This document shows positions 23,856 through 35,721 of a DNA stretch of 64,000 nucleotides, in pieces. The stretch's first letter is position 1. Each line of letters begins with the position of its first letter. Source of the stretch: Porogramme epimiltina (taxonomy: Eukaryota > Basidiomycota > Agaricomycetes > Polyporales > Polyporaceae). The stretch is from the NCBI GenBank assembly GCA_900155495.1, contig FTLJ01000524.1, positions 1-64,000 on the forward strand, given 5' to 3'. A program made the position numbers and the translations under genes. Under the pieces are notes generated by a model. It did not search any database. It worked only from the letters and a program-made list of their open reading frames with translations, and was not told the origin of the DNA.

Positions 23856-26185
23856 ATGGCGCACGTCGTGCTTGCTATCGGGCTGGCCGTTTTGGCCCGG
23901 CTCATCCTTCCTTTTGCGTACAAACGCGTCTTCCGCACCCCCTTCAACAACATCCCTGGACCCCCTCCCGGCAGCTTTATTTCAGGTACTGTCATGCACT
24001 TCGGTGTTCATATTCGCAGAATGCGGCTCATTATCGCTCCCAGGAAATCTTCGGAAGATGTTTGAACATGATGCCTGGGGTTATCTCCAAGATCTTGTCG
24101 AGACGTATGGTCCGATAGCATGCATTCATGGTTTCTTGAGGGTATGGAGGTCGCTATCTCTTCTACCAGCCTACAAGATGCGCAACTAATGCCATTCAAA
24201 AGACGCCGTTGCTGCATATCTACGATCCTAGGGCACTCCATAGCGTTTTCGTGAAGGACCAAGATAGCTGGGACAGAGGCCTGGAGACAAACAGGCAAGT
24301 CCATATGTTTCGATGGTTGAACATGGCTCACTTCGCTTCTATAGTTTTGGGATGCTCATTGTCGGCCCTGGTCTCCTGTCTACGTCAGGAGCTGTTCACA
24401 AGAAGCAGCGCAAGCTTCTCAACCCTGTCTTTTCGGGCGCGCACATGCGTGACTTGACGCCTATCTTCCACGACGTGGTGCAAAGAGTGAGTCCTGCTAA
24501 CGCAACTCCTATTCATGCTATGATCCTCATATATGCTATAGTTGAAGACAGCTATAGAGACGCGCATCGAGGATGGGCCAGCATCGCTCGATGTTGCTAA
24601 GTGGATGGGACGAACTGCCCTCGAGCTTGTTGGGCAAGGCGGTCTTGGGCATTCGTTCGACCCTCTGACAGAGAACGTGCGAGACGAGTACGCAGAAGCG
24701 GTTAAGAATTTCCCGTACGTCAGCTCATCTTGAGAGATGCGCAGGGAAGTTGCATTAACACATCGCCACTCTTGACTTCACCAGCGCGGCTAGTTCTGAC
24801 CTACGACACCTTCGCGGGTTCATCCCTTACGCCATGCGTCTCGGACCAGCTTGGTTCCGACGAAGGCTTCTTGACCTCATCCCCAGCGTGAAGATACAAC
24901 GCGCCAAAGATAACTTGGACAAGGTCAACGATGGATGTGTGAAGGTGTTCAATGCGAAAAAACACGCTATGCAACGCGGTGACGAGGAGCTCATGCAGAC
25001 GGTTGGAGAGGGGAAAGACGTGATGAGCGTTCTATGTAAGCGTTCGTGCCTCCTTTAGCGTCTATCCCCTCTGATCGTAACGGTATGTGAACAGTGCGAG
25101 AGAACATGCTCGCTGCGGAGGAAGACAGACTACCCGACGAGGAGCTACTTGCACAGATGGCGTACGTGGGTTTCGTACCTGCGCTGTGTGTATACATGGC
25201 TGAGTTCATTGTAGCACGTTCATTATAGCGGGTACAGATACAACATCGAATGCCCTCGCTCGGACTCTGCACCTTCTTTGCCAGCACCTAGATGTTCAGG
25301 AGAAGCTGCGGAAAGAAATCCTCGAGGCCTACGAACAACACGGCCCCGCGATCTCATACGACGAGCTCAACAGGCTTAAGTACCTCGATGCTGTTTGTCG
25401 GGAAACGCTTCGTCTGTAAGTACTAACAGTCGTCATGAGGTGATGTCAAGTTCTAACGCGGCCCCGATTTTCTAGTCACGCCCCAGTCGGCATATTAACG
25501 AGGGAGTACGTGCCTTGTTCAACCTCATGCATGACGCGTCCTCACCGGCCCTTCGTAGGGCTATCAAAGACACGGTTGTACCATTGTCTGAGCCGGTGCG
25601 TGGGATAGACGGACGTACGATCAAAGAAATACCTGCCCCCAAGGGTTCAGTGGTAGTCCTCAACCTTCGCGCCTGTAATACATACAAGGCCTTGTGGGGC
25701 GAAGACACTCACGAGTGGAAACCCGAGCGATGGCTCCGGCCCCTTCCACGCGCAGTGGAGGAAGCGCGCATCCCGGGGATCTATGCGAACCTGTACGTCG
25801 ACTTGGTCTAAAGATACTCCGGGTCAACTCGCTGACAGCTGCGCATTTTGGCCAGGATGACGTTCATCGGCGGTGGGCATGCGTGCATGTAAGCCTTCCA
25901 CCTGCCGTTATGTTTTTCGCGGCTGACAGCCCCCTGCCTCAGCGGCTTCAAGTTCTCCCAACTCGAGATGAGTAAGTACTGTTCGTATGCTCCTGTCCAT
26001 GCGAGATACTCAATAACTATGGTGGCACTGCAGAGGTTGTCCTTTACACGCTTGTGTCGGCTTTCAAATTCGAGGTCTCGGACAAGCCCATATTCTGGAA
26101 CTTCGCCGGCATAGCTTATCCGGTGACGAGCAGGGGCAGTTCCACGCCAGAAATGTACTTGAAAGTTAGCCGCGCCTTTCACTGA
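23856..26185 (+). CDS. cytochrome P450 (P450-2)
   Basis: Microsomal monooxygenase of the same clade as the 28-38 kb array. N-terminal anchor AHVVLAIGLAVLARLILPFAY, hinge IPGPPPGS, then HDAWGYLQDLVETYGP, KKQRKLLNPVFSGAHMRDLT and GWGRTALELVGQGGLGHSFD-type sequence (here WMGRTALELVGQGG). I-helix AGTDTTS, ExxR CRETLR, WKPERW, heme segment FIGGGHAC joined across an intron to IGFKFSQLEM, and the terminal strand region VVLYTLVSAFKFE. About 13 exons, ending at a TGA at 26183-26185. His replaces the usual Arg two residues before the Cys. Substrate unknown; the CYP5144-like label is tentative. Confidence 0.9.
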
Positions 26186-26507
26186 AGTAGATACACGTAA
26201 GGCGCAGAGTGAAAGGTATTACGCTCACGCCCACGTCTTATTGCGGCGACAACGGAGACCTCAATGGGAAGGGGCTAGTGGTAACAAGTAATACTGTAGA
26301 CAGAAAAATGCAAGCCATGGGCACGTTTGATGTGATGTTATGTTGTTCTCTATTGTAGCGAAGGTCCGCGAAGGGGCGACGAAGGCCCCCCCCAGAGTGT
26401 CTTGGCCCTTGGCGGCCTCCTTGATGATGGGTAATACGAGAGTCGAGCATTTGACGCCTGTGCCAGTTCCCTCTTGACTTCGACGCCACCATTCACCCAT
26501 TATCCTC
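26186..26507. other. intergenic region
   Basis: 3' region of P450-2 and 5' region of the GDSL gene; no further feature seen. Confidence 0.6.
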
Positions 26508-27452
26508 ATGTCGAGTGTACGCCCGCGCAAATACCTCCCCCTTGTATCTGACCTTCGATACCTCGTTGTTTTGTAAGTGGATTGCGCCTCTGTCGAGCCC
26601 ACTTATGCTTATAAACTTCTCAGTGGAGCGTCATACTGCGATGTAGGATACAACTCCAAAAGTCCCCTCCCTTCCCCCGAGAAACCTCTCGGAGTACCAT
26701 GGCCTGGAAATACGTGGTGCGAAAGACCGGATCTTCCGAACTGGGTGGGCCATCTTGTGCAGAAAATCAACGCTCAGAGGAGGGACTCGCCTGTGGTGTT
26801 AGCGTTCGACTATGCATTGGGAGGAGACATGGTTGACGGGGTAAGGAGGCAAGTGCATCGTGATTTCCTCCCCCATCTTGCGACACGACCCACCTGGGCA
26901 CCCTGGACGGCGTCGGATACAGTCTTCATGACCTGGGTTGGGATCAATGATTGCGCGATGAATGCCATGTCGTCATCGACCATCCACAATCCCGACGTGT
27001 CTGCAGCGGCCAGTGTCGATGGTCTATTTGCTTTGCACGAGGAGCTCTATGAAAGCGGCGCACGGAATTTCTGCCTCATCGATGTACCTCCGACATACAA
27101 GTTCCCCCCGCGCGCGTAGGCTTTACCCTTCCTCTGAGACCTAACACTTATTATTCGTACAGCGCTCTTCCGGAACGTGGAGTCATCTGTGCTGGCGTGG
27201 AATGAGAAGCTACGCCAAGCCGCTGACGCATTTTCGGCTTCACATTTGGACGCCTCCGTCGTCGTCTGGTCCTCATGGGAGCTCTTCATGCAGCTCCTGA
27301 CGGAACCACAGACCTTCGGGTTTGAGGAAGCAGACGTGGGGCAGGAAGCAGGGGCCATTTTCGCAGACGGGCTTCATCCAACGACGGCGGTGCACGAGAT
27401 CATTGCTCGAGAGCTTGTGAAGCTCTTCGATGAACGCGATCGTTCCTTATAG
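26508..27452 (+). CDS. GDSL-type (SGNH) esterase, possibly damaged
   Basis: SGNH-fold ester hydrolase. A short first exon (26508-26572) supplies VVF and is spliced over a 51-nt intron to exon 2 (from 26624). The junction rebuilds block I as FGASYCDVGYNSKSP; the family normally has FGDSYCDVGYN, so the nucleophile Ser remains but the Asp before it is Ala. Block III GINDC and block V DGLHPT (Asp and His) are present. No signal peptide, about 310 residues. Between exon 2 (ending near 27111 in FPPR) and exon 3 (from about 27163, LFRNVESSVLAWNE) the only GT donor has the wrong phase for the only good acceptor. Either a non-GT donor is used or there is a frameshift. The gene may be decaying; its family identity is secure. 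Confidence 0.72.
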
Positions 27453-28280
27453 TCCAGCGTCGCTCTTTTTGTGCAGTGTTCTGTTTGAGACGGTAAGTAT
27501 ACTCTGTGTTATGGGCACTGCCAGCGACCAAATGTTTCTACTATCATCTGTACAGATGTTGTCAAGAAGATTCGTTGCACGCTTTGTGTTATGAGAGATG
27601 TGATGTATTGGTGCGCCGTTCTACGTCGATTCACGCATGTTCTCATCGCGGCTTCTCGCAATAGTCATACATATGCGAATGAAGATTGTCGCTGGATGTT
27701 CACCCCCGAGTCGTTCACATCGTTTGCATTTTGGTTTAAGGCCGCTATTCCCCGTTTAGGAGATCGTCGTCGGTTGTCACTCCAGCCAATCCGGGTAGAT
27801 CGTCATGGAAAACCTTCCAAATGAATCGCACACTGTCTTCAATCTCACGCGTCCACTTCGTTGACAACTCACGATTTCGTCACAACACGGCGGTGTGACG
27901 AGCGCGTGGACTTGTCAATGATCGGCCTTGGTGCGCGGGAAGCAACTTTGAATTGCACTTTGTCGACGCCATCATCGAACTTAGGCCGGGCCGCAAGTTT
28001 CTTCTCAAATACGAAGACGTGCCATTCTCTGCGCATTCCCCTATCACGGTGAGCTGATGAGTTTCTTCACCTTTTGTTAGGCCAATGTTGAGCATTGACT
28101 TACGTTCCATAGTAAAATATATCTCCGATGCTTCGAGGGCATTTCAGTGTACCGTCGTCTGGTGTTGGTTGTCGAAGTACTCAAGGCACAGTAACCGGAG
28201 TAGTCGTCGTGTAACCCCGGTCCGTGCGTCCGGTGCAGCCACGGGACATAACATTACGACACGGAACTAAACCTTACTCC
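27453..28280. other. intergenic region, upstream part of P450 duplication unit
   Basis: No gene. Around 27595-27640 there is recognisable similarity to 31415-31455, and from about 28228 the sequence matches the promoter of P450-4, so this DNA was duplicated with the P450 genes. Confidence 0.6.
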
Positions 28281-28353
28281 GGCGCCGCCGGTCACAGGAC
28301 CCCATCCGTTGAGGCTTCGCCGCGGCCTGGAGAAGGGACCCGTGTGTATATAA
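28281..28353 (+). promoter_or_regulatory. P450-3 promoter: GCCGGTCACAGG element and TATA box
   Basis: The GGCGCCGCCGGTCACAGGAC element at 28281-28300 and TATATAA at 28347-28353. TATA start to ATG is exactly 45 bp, as in P450-4 and P450-5, and both elements recur in those promoters. Confidence 0.7.
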
Positions 28354-28391
28354 CCCGAGGATTGGCACATCTCGTCTCCCGCGTCGACAAG

Positions 28392-30704
28392 ATGGCAACC
28401 CTCATCCTACTCGTTGGCTTTGCGGTTGTGCTGCACTTGGTTTTTCGCCTCGTGTACACTCGCATTCTCTCCCCCCCGTTCGGCAACATCTCAGGCCCGC
28501 CTGCTGGTAATCTCCTCACAGGTATCGTTATAATACTTCTAGGACAAGCGTTCGTCTCTGACTACGTCTTGTTCTTGGCCAGGCAATATGAAGCAGATGG
28601 TAGACCATGATGCTTGGGGTTATCTTCGAAGTCTTGTCGAAACCTACGGCCCGGTTTCACGAATTCATGGCTTCTTCAACGTATGTGGTTTCACACGGCT
28701 CTCTGTATCTGTTTGCTTATGCCTACCAAAGGTACCGTGGCTCCACGTTTACGATCCCAAAGCCCTGCACAGTATCCTTGTCAAAGACCAGGACAGCTTC
28801 TACCGAGGGAGAATAATCAATAGGTTGTTCTACTTCTTAGTGCATTTCCATCTGTATAGCGACTTACAATCTTGTATTAGCTTTGGCATGTTGCTTTTTG
28901 GCCCCGGGCTACTATCAACGTCTGGTGCAACGCACAAGAAGCAGCGCAAGATGCTGAATCCAGTCTTCTCAGGCGCCCACATGCGTAACCTGACACCCAT
29001 CTTCCATGAAGTATCTCGAAAAGTGAGAGCTCTGACTCTCCTCCGATGTCCTCACGTCTCACCCATGCCGTCTTACAGTTGAAGCACGCACTTGAGCTGC
29101 GAGTGAAGGATGGTCCCGCGACATTGGACGTTGTGGGATGGATGGGGCGGACAGCCCTCGAACTTGTTGGCCAGGGCGGTCTTGGTCACTCGTTCGACCC
29201 CCTGACAGAGGATGCCCAGGATGAGTACACTGAGGCTGTCAAGGGGTTCTCGTATGTCTCCAGTCATTTCGTGGACGGGCTCATGACTGATGTATGTTGT
29301 GCGCACAGCGCGGCGAACTCTGATCTCCGTCATCTCCGCGGCTTCCTCCCGTACATCGTCCGCCTGGGCCCCGCGTGGTTCCGTCGGATACTCCTCGACC
29401 TCGCCCCGTATGAGAAGTTGCAGCGCGTGAAGCGCAACTGCGACATTGTCAACCAAGGGTGCCTCAGCCTGTTCAATGCGAAGAAGGAAGCTTTGAGGCG
29501 CGGCGACGAGACGCTTCTACAACTCGTCGGGGAGGGCAAGGATGTGATGAGCGTTCTTCGTGAGTATCCTAGACTCCAGCTAACCAACCCCGTCTTGACC
29601 TGTGTCTTGAAGTGCGAGAGAACATGCGCGCCGCAGAAGAGGAGAGGCTTCCCGACGAGCAACTCTTGGCTCAGATCGCGTGAGTATACTTGAACCTCGT
29701 GGCGTTCGCCTACTCACTTTTGTCCCGCTGGTAGAACTTTCATAGTGGCTGGAACAGACACAACGTCGAATGCCCTTGCGCGGACTCTGCATATCCTCAG
29801 TGACTGCCCAGAAGCTCAAAACAAGCTCAGGCAAGAGATTCTGGAAGCCTACGAAGAACATGGGTCCCTGATTTCGTACGACGACCTGAACAAGTTGTCG
29901 TTTCTTGACGCCGTCTGTCGCGAAACACTTCGGCTGTGAGTACCTCTGTCGCTGGCGAACGACTTGAGAATTTACCAAAAAAACCGATCGGGGACCCAGC
30001 TACGCACCCGTCAACCTCTCGCAGAGGGAGTACGCCCCTTTTCTCTTCTAAACCTTTACCATATGTCCTGACTAGCTACTGGCAGGGCTTGCATGGATAC
30101 TGTCCTACCACTCTCCGAACCGATCAGGGGCAAGGATGGCCGTCTAATTACTGAGATTCCCATCCCGAAAGGCACGACCGTCGTCCTCAACCTCCGCGCG
30201 TGCAACACGAACAAAGCACTGTGGGGAGAGGACGCGGAAGAATGGAAGCCTGAGCGGTGGCTTCAACCTCTTCCCCGTGCTGTGGAGGACGCCCGAATCC
30301 CTGGAATATACGCCAACCTGTACGTATGAGTCGATGATTCGGTCACCGCGGTTTCTTGATTTGGAGTGACCGACACAGAATGACATTCCTCGCTGGAGGC
30401 CATGCTTGCATGTGAGTTGTCTCGCCGCCCCTCACTTCCGCTCGTCTCACGCATTTCTCGATGAAGCGGGTTCAAATTCTCTCAGCTCGAGATGAGTGCG
30501 CAACCTTTCATACAGTAATCGCATCGCGTACTGATGGGCCTTATGTCGTGGGTAACAGAAGTCGTGCTCTACATGCTGTTGGCATCGTTCAAGTTCGAAC
30601 GATGTGAGAAGCCGATTGTGTGGAACTTCGCTGGGATTGCGTACCCTGCTACGAGCAAGGAGAGTTCGAAACCAGAGATGTATCTGAAAGTAGGGCTACT
30701 GTAG
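28392..30704 (+). CDS. cytochrome P450 (P450-3), tandem array member
   Basis: First gene of a head-to-tail array of three. Anchor ATLILLVGFAVVLHLVFRLVY, hinge SGPPAGN, then HDAWGYLRSLVETYGPVSRI, LHVYDPKALHSILVKDQDSF, KKQRKMLNPVFSGAHMRNLT, I-helix AGTDTTS, CRETLR, WKPERW, heme segment FLAGGHAC + IGFKFSQLEM, and a C-terminus YLKVGLL. About 13 short exons, including one of ~30 nt encoding YAPVNLSQRE. Stop TAG at 30702-30704. His sits at the heme-propionate position before the Cys. Closest relatives by eye are P450-4 and P450-5. Endoplasmic reticulum membrane monooxygenase, reduced by CPR; substrate unknown. Confidence 0.91.
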
Positions 30705-31670
30705 TGTCTAGCTGAATGGTCCACTTGCACGAGATTCTCTTTTATAGGAAATTCGGAGAAATTGTGAATGCCTACCACCCGGTATTATAGACAGAGGAGC
30801 CTGGAGGAACGAAGACGCGATTATTGATCCTGCAGTAACTTGTTATTGAAGGCGGGGATACAGTGACGTCATTGGAGGTCAGACCAAATAAACGCAAATA
30901 TGTAGCACGTGACTAATCCACTGGGCGTAGTTCTGTTCTGTCACTTAACAAGTTAGAGCCGTTGACTGAACCATTACTGTGTTTCAGTGAACCCCCTTCA
31001 ACACACGAAGGCTTACTTCTTACTTTGGAGGCAGAGGATACTAAACTCCACGCTAAGAGGCTTACCAGGTCAGCGAACTGGTGACGCCGCCCTAGCTTGC
31101 ACACTCATCAGGGATCAACCCATTTAGCTATAGGTCATACCATCCACTACACGTGCAATGAAGACGTCCCTCTCGTACCCAACTTCTTTCGATAGCTTGT
31201 TCTGTAAGTGCGGCGAGGCGTGCTTAGCTTAACACTCATGCATATCCCAGGGGCGGGTCGTCGTGTTGTGACGTAGGCCCTCGGGCGGGGAGGCAAGAAC
31301 CCACTCAAATCACAAGACTATAGAAACCTTTGAATACGGTGCGATTTGGTGTTTATTTCTCGTCTCAGGGGTAGCACCGTCCCCGGTACGTAGTTATATT
31401 TTCGTTGTTAAAGACGCGGTGTACTGATGCGCTGTTCTTCGTCACGCCATGTATGTATTATCTCTTCTTATTGTGGCTCCCTCGATATTCATGGACGAAT
31501 AGAACTTCTCCTGGAGCAATCGAACGCTTTACAATGCACCGTCGTCTACCGGTAGCTAGCAGAGCGCTCAAGACGTAGTGCCCGGAGTAGTCCTCCTGGC
31601 CCGTGCATCTGGCGGTGCGTCTGGTGTAGCCACGGCGTATGACATTATGGCATGGCACTAAACCTTACTC
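30705..31670. other. duplicated intergenic region with TGACGTCA site
   Basis: No gene. TGACGTCA at 30864-30871 followed by a block shared with 34.44-34.9 kb. The pair of intergenic blocks shows that the duplication included regulatory DNA. Confidence 0.65.
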
Positions 31671-31744
31671 CAGCGCCGCCGGTCACAGGACCCTACCCTC
31701 TGAGGCTTCGCCGCGGCGTTGAGAAGGGGCTCATGTGTATATAA
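31671..31744 (+). promoter_or_regulatory. P450-4 promoter: GCCGGTCACAGG element and TATA box
   Basis: CAGCGCCGCCGGTCACAGGA from 31671 and TATATAA at 31738-31744, 45 bp before the ATG at 31783. Confidence 0.7.
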
Positions 31745-31782
31745 ACCTCGAATAGACGCACCCGAACTCTCGCGTCGCTCAG

Positions 31783-34113
31783 ATGGCAACCCTCATCCTA
31801 CTGGTCGGCTCTGCGCTTATTCTATACTTGACTTTTCGCCTCGTGTACACTCTTATTCTCTTCCCCCCGTTCAGCAATATCCCAGGCCCACCATCTGGTA
31901 ATCTCCTGACAGGTATGTGTTGTCCCACAGCTTCTAGCACTAGCGTTCGTTATTGACGATATTCTTCATCCCCGGACAGGAAATATAAAGCAGATGGTGG
32001 AACGTGATGCTTGGGGTTATCTTCAAAGCCTTGTCGAAACATACGGTCCTGTTTCACGAATACATGGCTTCTTCAACGTATGTGTTACCACACGGCTGTC
32101 GGTTCCTGCTTGCTTACGCTTCCCAAAGGCACCGGGGCTCCACGTTTATGACCCCAAAGCCCTTCACAGCATCCTTGTCAAAGACCAGGACAGCTTCTAC
32201 CGAGGGACTGCAGTCAACAGGTCGTTCTGATTTCTTGTGTATTTCTCTATTCAACGGCTTACAATCTCGTAATAGTTTCGACACGCTCCTTTTCGGCCCT
32301 GGACTTCTCTCAACGTCTGGTGTTACCCATAAGAAACAGCGCAAGATGTTGAACCCGCTGTTCTCAGGCGCCCATATGCGCAACCTAACGCCCATCTTCC
32401 TTGAAGTATCTCGAAAGGTGAGAGCTCTGATACCCCTCACATGTTCTCTCATTCCGCCTCACTCGCACGTCTCCTTCTAGCTGAAACTTGCCCTTGAGAC
32501 GCGGGTGAAGGATGGTCCCGCGACATTGGACGTTGCAGGGTGGATGGGGCGGGCAGCCCTCGAACTTGTTGGCCAGGGCGGCCTTGGACATTCGTTCGAC
32601 CACCTGACGGAAGATGCCCAGGATGAGTACACTGAGGCTGTCAAGGATTTCTCGTATGTCTCGTCAATTCTTACGCGAGATCGCTACTAACGTATGTTGT
32701 TATGCAGCGCGGCTAACTCTGACCTTCTCCATCTCCGCGGCTTCTGCCCGTACGTCATGCGCCTAGGCCCTGCATGGTTCCGGCGGTTACTCCTCGACCT
32801 CGTGCCGTACGAGAAGTTACAGCGCGTCAAGCGTAGCTGCGACGTCGTGAATCGCGGGTGCCTCGATCTGTTCAACGCGAAGAAGGAGGCTTTGAAGCGC
32901 GGCGACGAGACGCTTCTACAACTCGTCGGAGAGGGTAAGGATGTGATGAGCGTTCTCTGTGAGTAATCTGAACTTCATATGTCTTGAACTATCTTGATCT
33001 GTATCACGAAGTGCGAGAGAACATGCGCGTCACGGAGGAGGAAAGACTTCCAGACGAACAGCTCTTGGCTCAGATCACGTCAGTGTGCTTGAACTTCTAA
33101 CCGTCTCACCTACTCATATCCGCCCCACATCCAGGACTTTCATAGTGGCTGGGAGTGACACAACGTCAAACGCCCTTGCGCGGACTCTACATGTCCTGAG
33201 TGAGCACCTAGAAGCTCAAGGCAAGCTCCGGCAAGAGATCCTGGGAGCTTATGAAGAACATGGGTCCCTGATCTCATACGACGACCTGAACAAACTGCCA
33301 TACCTTGATGCCGTTTGCCGTGAGACACTTCGCCTGTGAGTGCTCCCGCTGCACACCAACGAGGTGAGGATTTACCGAAAACCCGATCGGGGACGCAGTT
33401 ACGCTCCATTTAACATGTCACAGAGGGAGTACGCTCTCTTCCTTTCTTGAATGCTCGCGCCATGTCCTCACAAGTCTTCTGCAGAGCCTGCTCAGACACG
33501 GTCATACCGCTCTATGAACCGATGAAGGGCAAGGATGGACGTCTCATCACCAAAATTCCCGTCCCAAAAGGTACAACAGTCCTCCTCAACCTCCGTGCGT
33601 GCAACACGGACAAAGCGCTATGGGGTGAAGACGCGGGGGAGTGGAAGCCAGAGAGGTGGCTGAAGCCTCTACCCCGCACTGTGGAGGAAGCTCGTATCCC
33701 TGGAATATACGCCAACTTGTATGTATTGGTCGATGACTCGATGTAGGTCGTTGATTTGGATGACTCACGTGACCATCTCAGGATGACGTTCCTCGGTGGC
33801 GGCTATGCTTGCATGTGAGATTTCTCGGCAGCTCTCACTTCTACGCGGCTTACAACTTTATGAATGCAGTGGTTTCAAGTTTTCTCAACTCGAGATGAGT
33901 GCGTATCCTTCCATGGAATCACTCACATCCCATACTGATGTGATCGGTCCGGCCATGGTAGAAGTCGTTCTGTACATGCTTCTGGCGTCGTTCAATTTTG
34001 AGCGCTGTGAGATTCCTATTGTATGGAACTTTGCGGGCACTTCGTATCCTACTATCAGCAAGGAGAGTTCGAAGCCGGAGATGTATCTGAAGGTGGGACT
34101 AGTATCGGGCTGA
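31783..34113 (+). CDS. cytochrome P450 (P450-4), tandem array member
   Basis: Second gene of the array. Anchor ATLILLVGSALILYLTFRLVY, hinge IPGPPSGN, RDAWGYLQSLVETYGP, LHVYDPKALHSILVKDQDSF, KKQRKMLNPLFSGAHMRNLT, I-helix AGSDTTS, CRETLR, WKPERW, heme segment FLGGGYAC + IGFKFSQLEM, C-terminus YLKVGLVSG. Exon layout matches P450-3. Tyr replaces the Arg/His normally two residues before the Cys ligand. Stop TGA at 34111-34113. The frame is intact across all junctions I checked, so it looks functional. Membrane-bound monooxygenase; substrate unknown. Confidence 0.91.
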
Positions 34114-35607
34114 ATAGTGCACTTGTACGACGGTCAGTCTTATAGTGAATTCGGAGAAATTGCAAATGGTTATCATCCGGAATCACAGGCGGACTAGAGT
34201 CACGAAACCCTCGGAGGTGCCGCGAGATAATTTGACTCGTGGCCGCGCCTCGTGGCGCCTCTGCATAAGATGCTTCGGGGACTTTTGGTAACCAGCTGGT
34301 TATATAGTGTTGGAAGGCCGATGCACTCTCTGGTTCTTGAAGCAGAGATTAAGAAGGGCATAGCATCCCAGCTAGTGAGTTGCTGGTTCCTGCAACTGTC
34401 GAGTCAATCATGAATTTCAGAATATGATTCCGACGGGAGAATACAGTGACGTCACTGAAGGCGAGACCAAATAGACACAAATATACCTACATGTGACTAA
34501 CCCACTGGGCGTCTGAAAGGAAGGCGTTCGTCACTTGAAGTTTAACATTGAACTAGAGCCGTCGATTGAACTGTTATGATGTGCCAGCAGAACCTCCTCA
34601 GCAACCTGAAAGACACAATGGTCCTTTAACTTAGCCCATAATGTGGACTTGATACGCAGTGAAGACGTCCCTCTCATATCCGACTCCGTCTGATAGCTTG
34701 TTTTACGGTCAGTACAAAGATGTGTACTTGGCTTAAATAACACTGATACATATCCTAGCGGGTCGTTATGTTGTGTTGTGACGCAGGTTGAGGAAGTGAA
34801 GAGGCTAGAGCCGTCACGCTGTCTGAATAGATGTCGACTAAATGCCGCAACGATGTTCGATATATTGTACAATTCGGTTCGGGGTTTCCTCTCGTCCTCC
34901 CAGAAGTAGCACTGTTCCCGGTACGTGGCGATCTAGTTGTCAGAGGCAGTCACTCTTTACGGTAGTCCTGTTTGTCAGCTGCTTTACCTCACCTGGGAGC
35001 ATCGGGGCGCAAAAAGCTCACATGTGGTAGTATGGGTAACTAAGTAGGGTTCACGATCAAGCTATCTATTATAGAGAACCAAGGAAGCCCTGGTCGCTAT
35101 ACTCATCGAACTCTCTGTGGACGCTCTCACACGGAGTTTAGTGTTCTGTCGTACGTCTCGGGCCGTCTCTTTGGTATTAATCACTAAATGAAATTTGACA
35201 GTGATTCGCTGTCAAGATGGCAGAAATCTTCCCTGTTTTCTGTAGCGTGCGCGCGCGTCGTGGACGGTCGGCATCGGCGTGGGTTCCACTGACAAACTGA
35301 TCCTTGTCAGTGGCGCTTTAGAGGGATTGGCGTGGGGCCGTGAACTGCTTCTCGCATATATACGAAGACGTGCCTTTCTCGACGGCTTTCTCCATCTCGG
35401 TGAGCCTGTGGGTCTCCTCTGCTTCGGCCGATACGCAGCATCAGCCGATATGTGAGAGTAGCCCTCCTACTGAAGCCACAAACCCACCATCCCGTAACTT
35501 CATCTATCGATTTGGCTTTCTCTCCATCTAAGGCGCAAACCGAAGTACACGGTGCGTACAGCGCTACTGCAACGATCATAATTACCACATCAGACTGAAC
35601 CTTGTTT
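34114..35607. other. duplicated intergenic region with 14-bp palindrome
   Basis: No gene. Carries CAGTGACGTCACTG (34444-34457), a perfect palindrome, within the block shared with 30.86 kb. The remaining 600 bp up to P450-5 show only short frames. Confidence 0.65.
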
Positions 35608-35683
35608 CAGCCCCGCCGGTCACAGGGCCTCCGACCGAAAAGGCCGCCCTACTTCCATAGAAGAACGAGTCATGCATATATAA
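35608..35683 (+). promoter_or_regulatory. P450-5 promoter: GCCGGTCACAGG element and TATA box
   Basis: CAGCCCCGCCGGTCACAGGG from 35608 and TATATAA at 35677-35683, again 45 bp before the ATG at 35722. Surrounding sequence has diverged more than between P450-3 and P450-4, so the retained elements stand out. Confidence 0.7.
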
Positions 35684-35721
35684 CTCAACAGAAAGAGCGC
35701 GTCGTCCCGCACGTCCCCAAG

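Larger units (their letters stand above)
28228..31460. repeat. P450 tandem duplication unit A
   Basis: P450-3 with its promoter and about 750 bp of downstream DNA match unit B (about 31620-34940). Non-coding matches include the promoter block GCCGCCGGTCACAGGACC, a CAGTGACGTCA block followed by GACCAAATA and later CCACTGGGCGT, and GAAGACGTCCCTCTC. Borders are approximate. Confidence 0.75.
31620..34940. repeat. P450 tandem duplication unit B
   Basis: P450-4 with promoter and downstream DNA, homologous to unit A. Ends roughly where similarity to AGTAGCACTGTTCCCGGTAC (unit A: GGTAGCACCGTCCCCGGTAC) stops. Borders are approximate. Confidence 0.75.
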
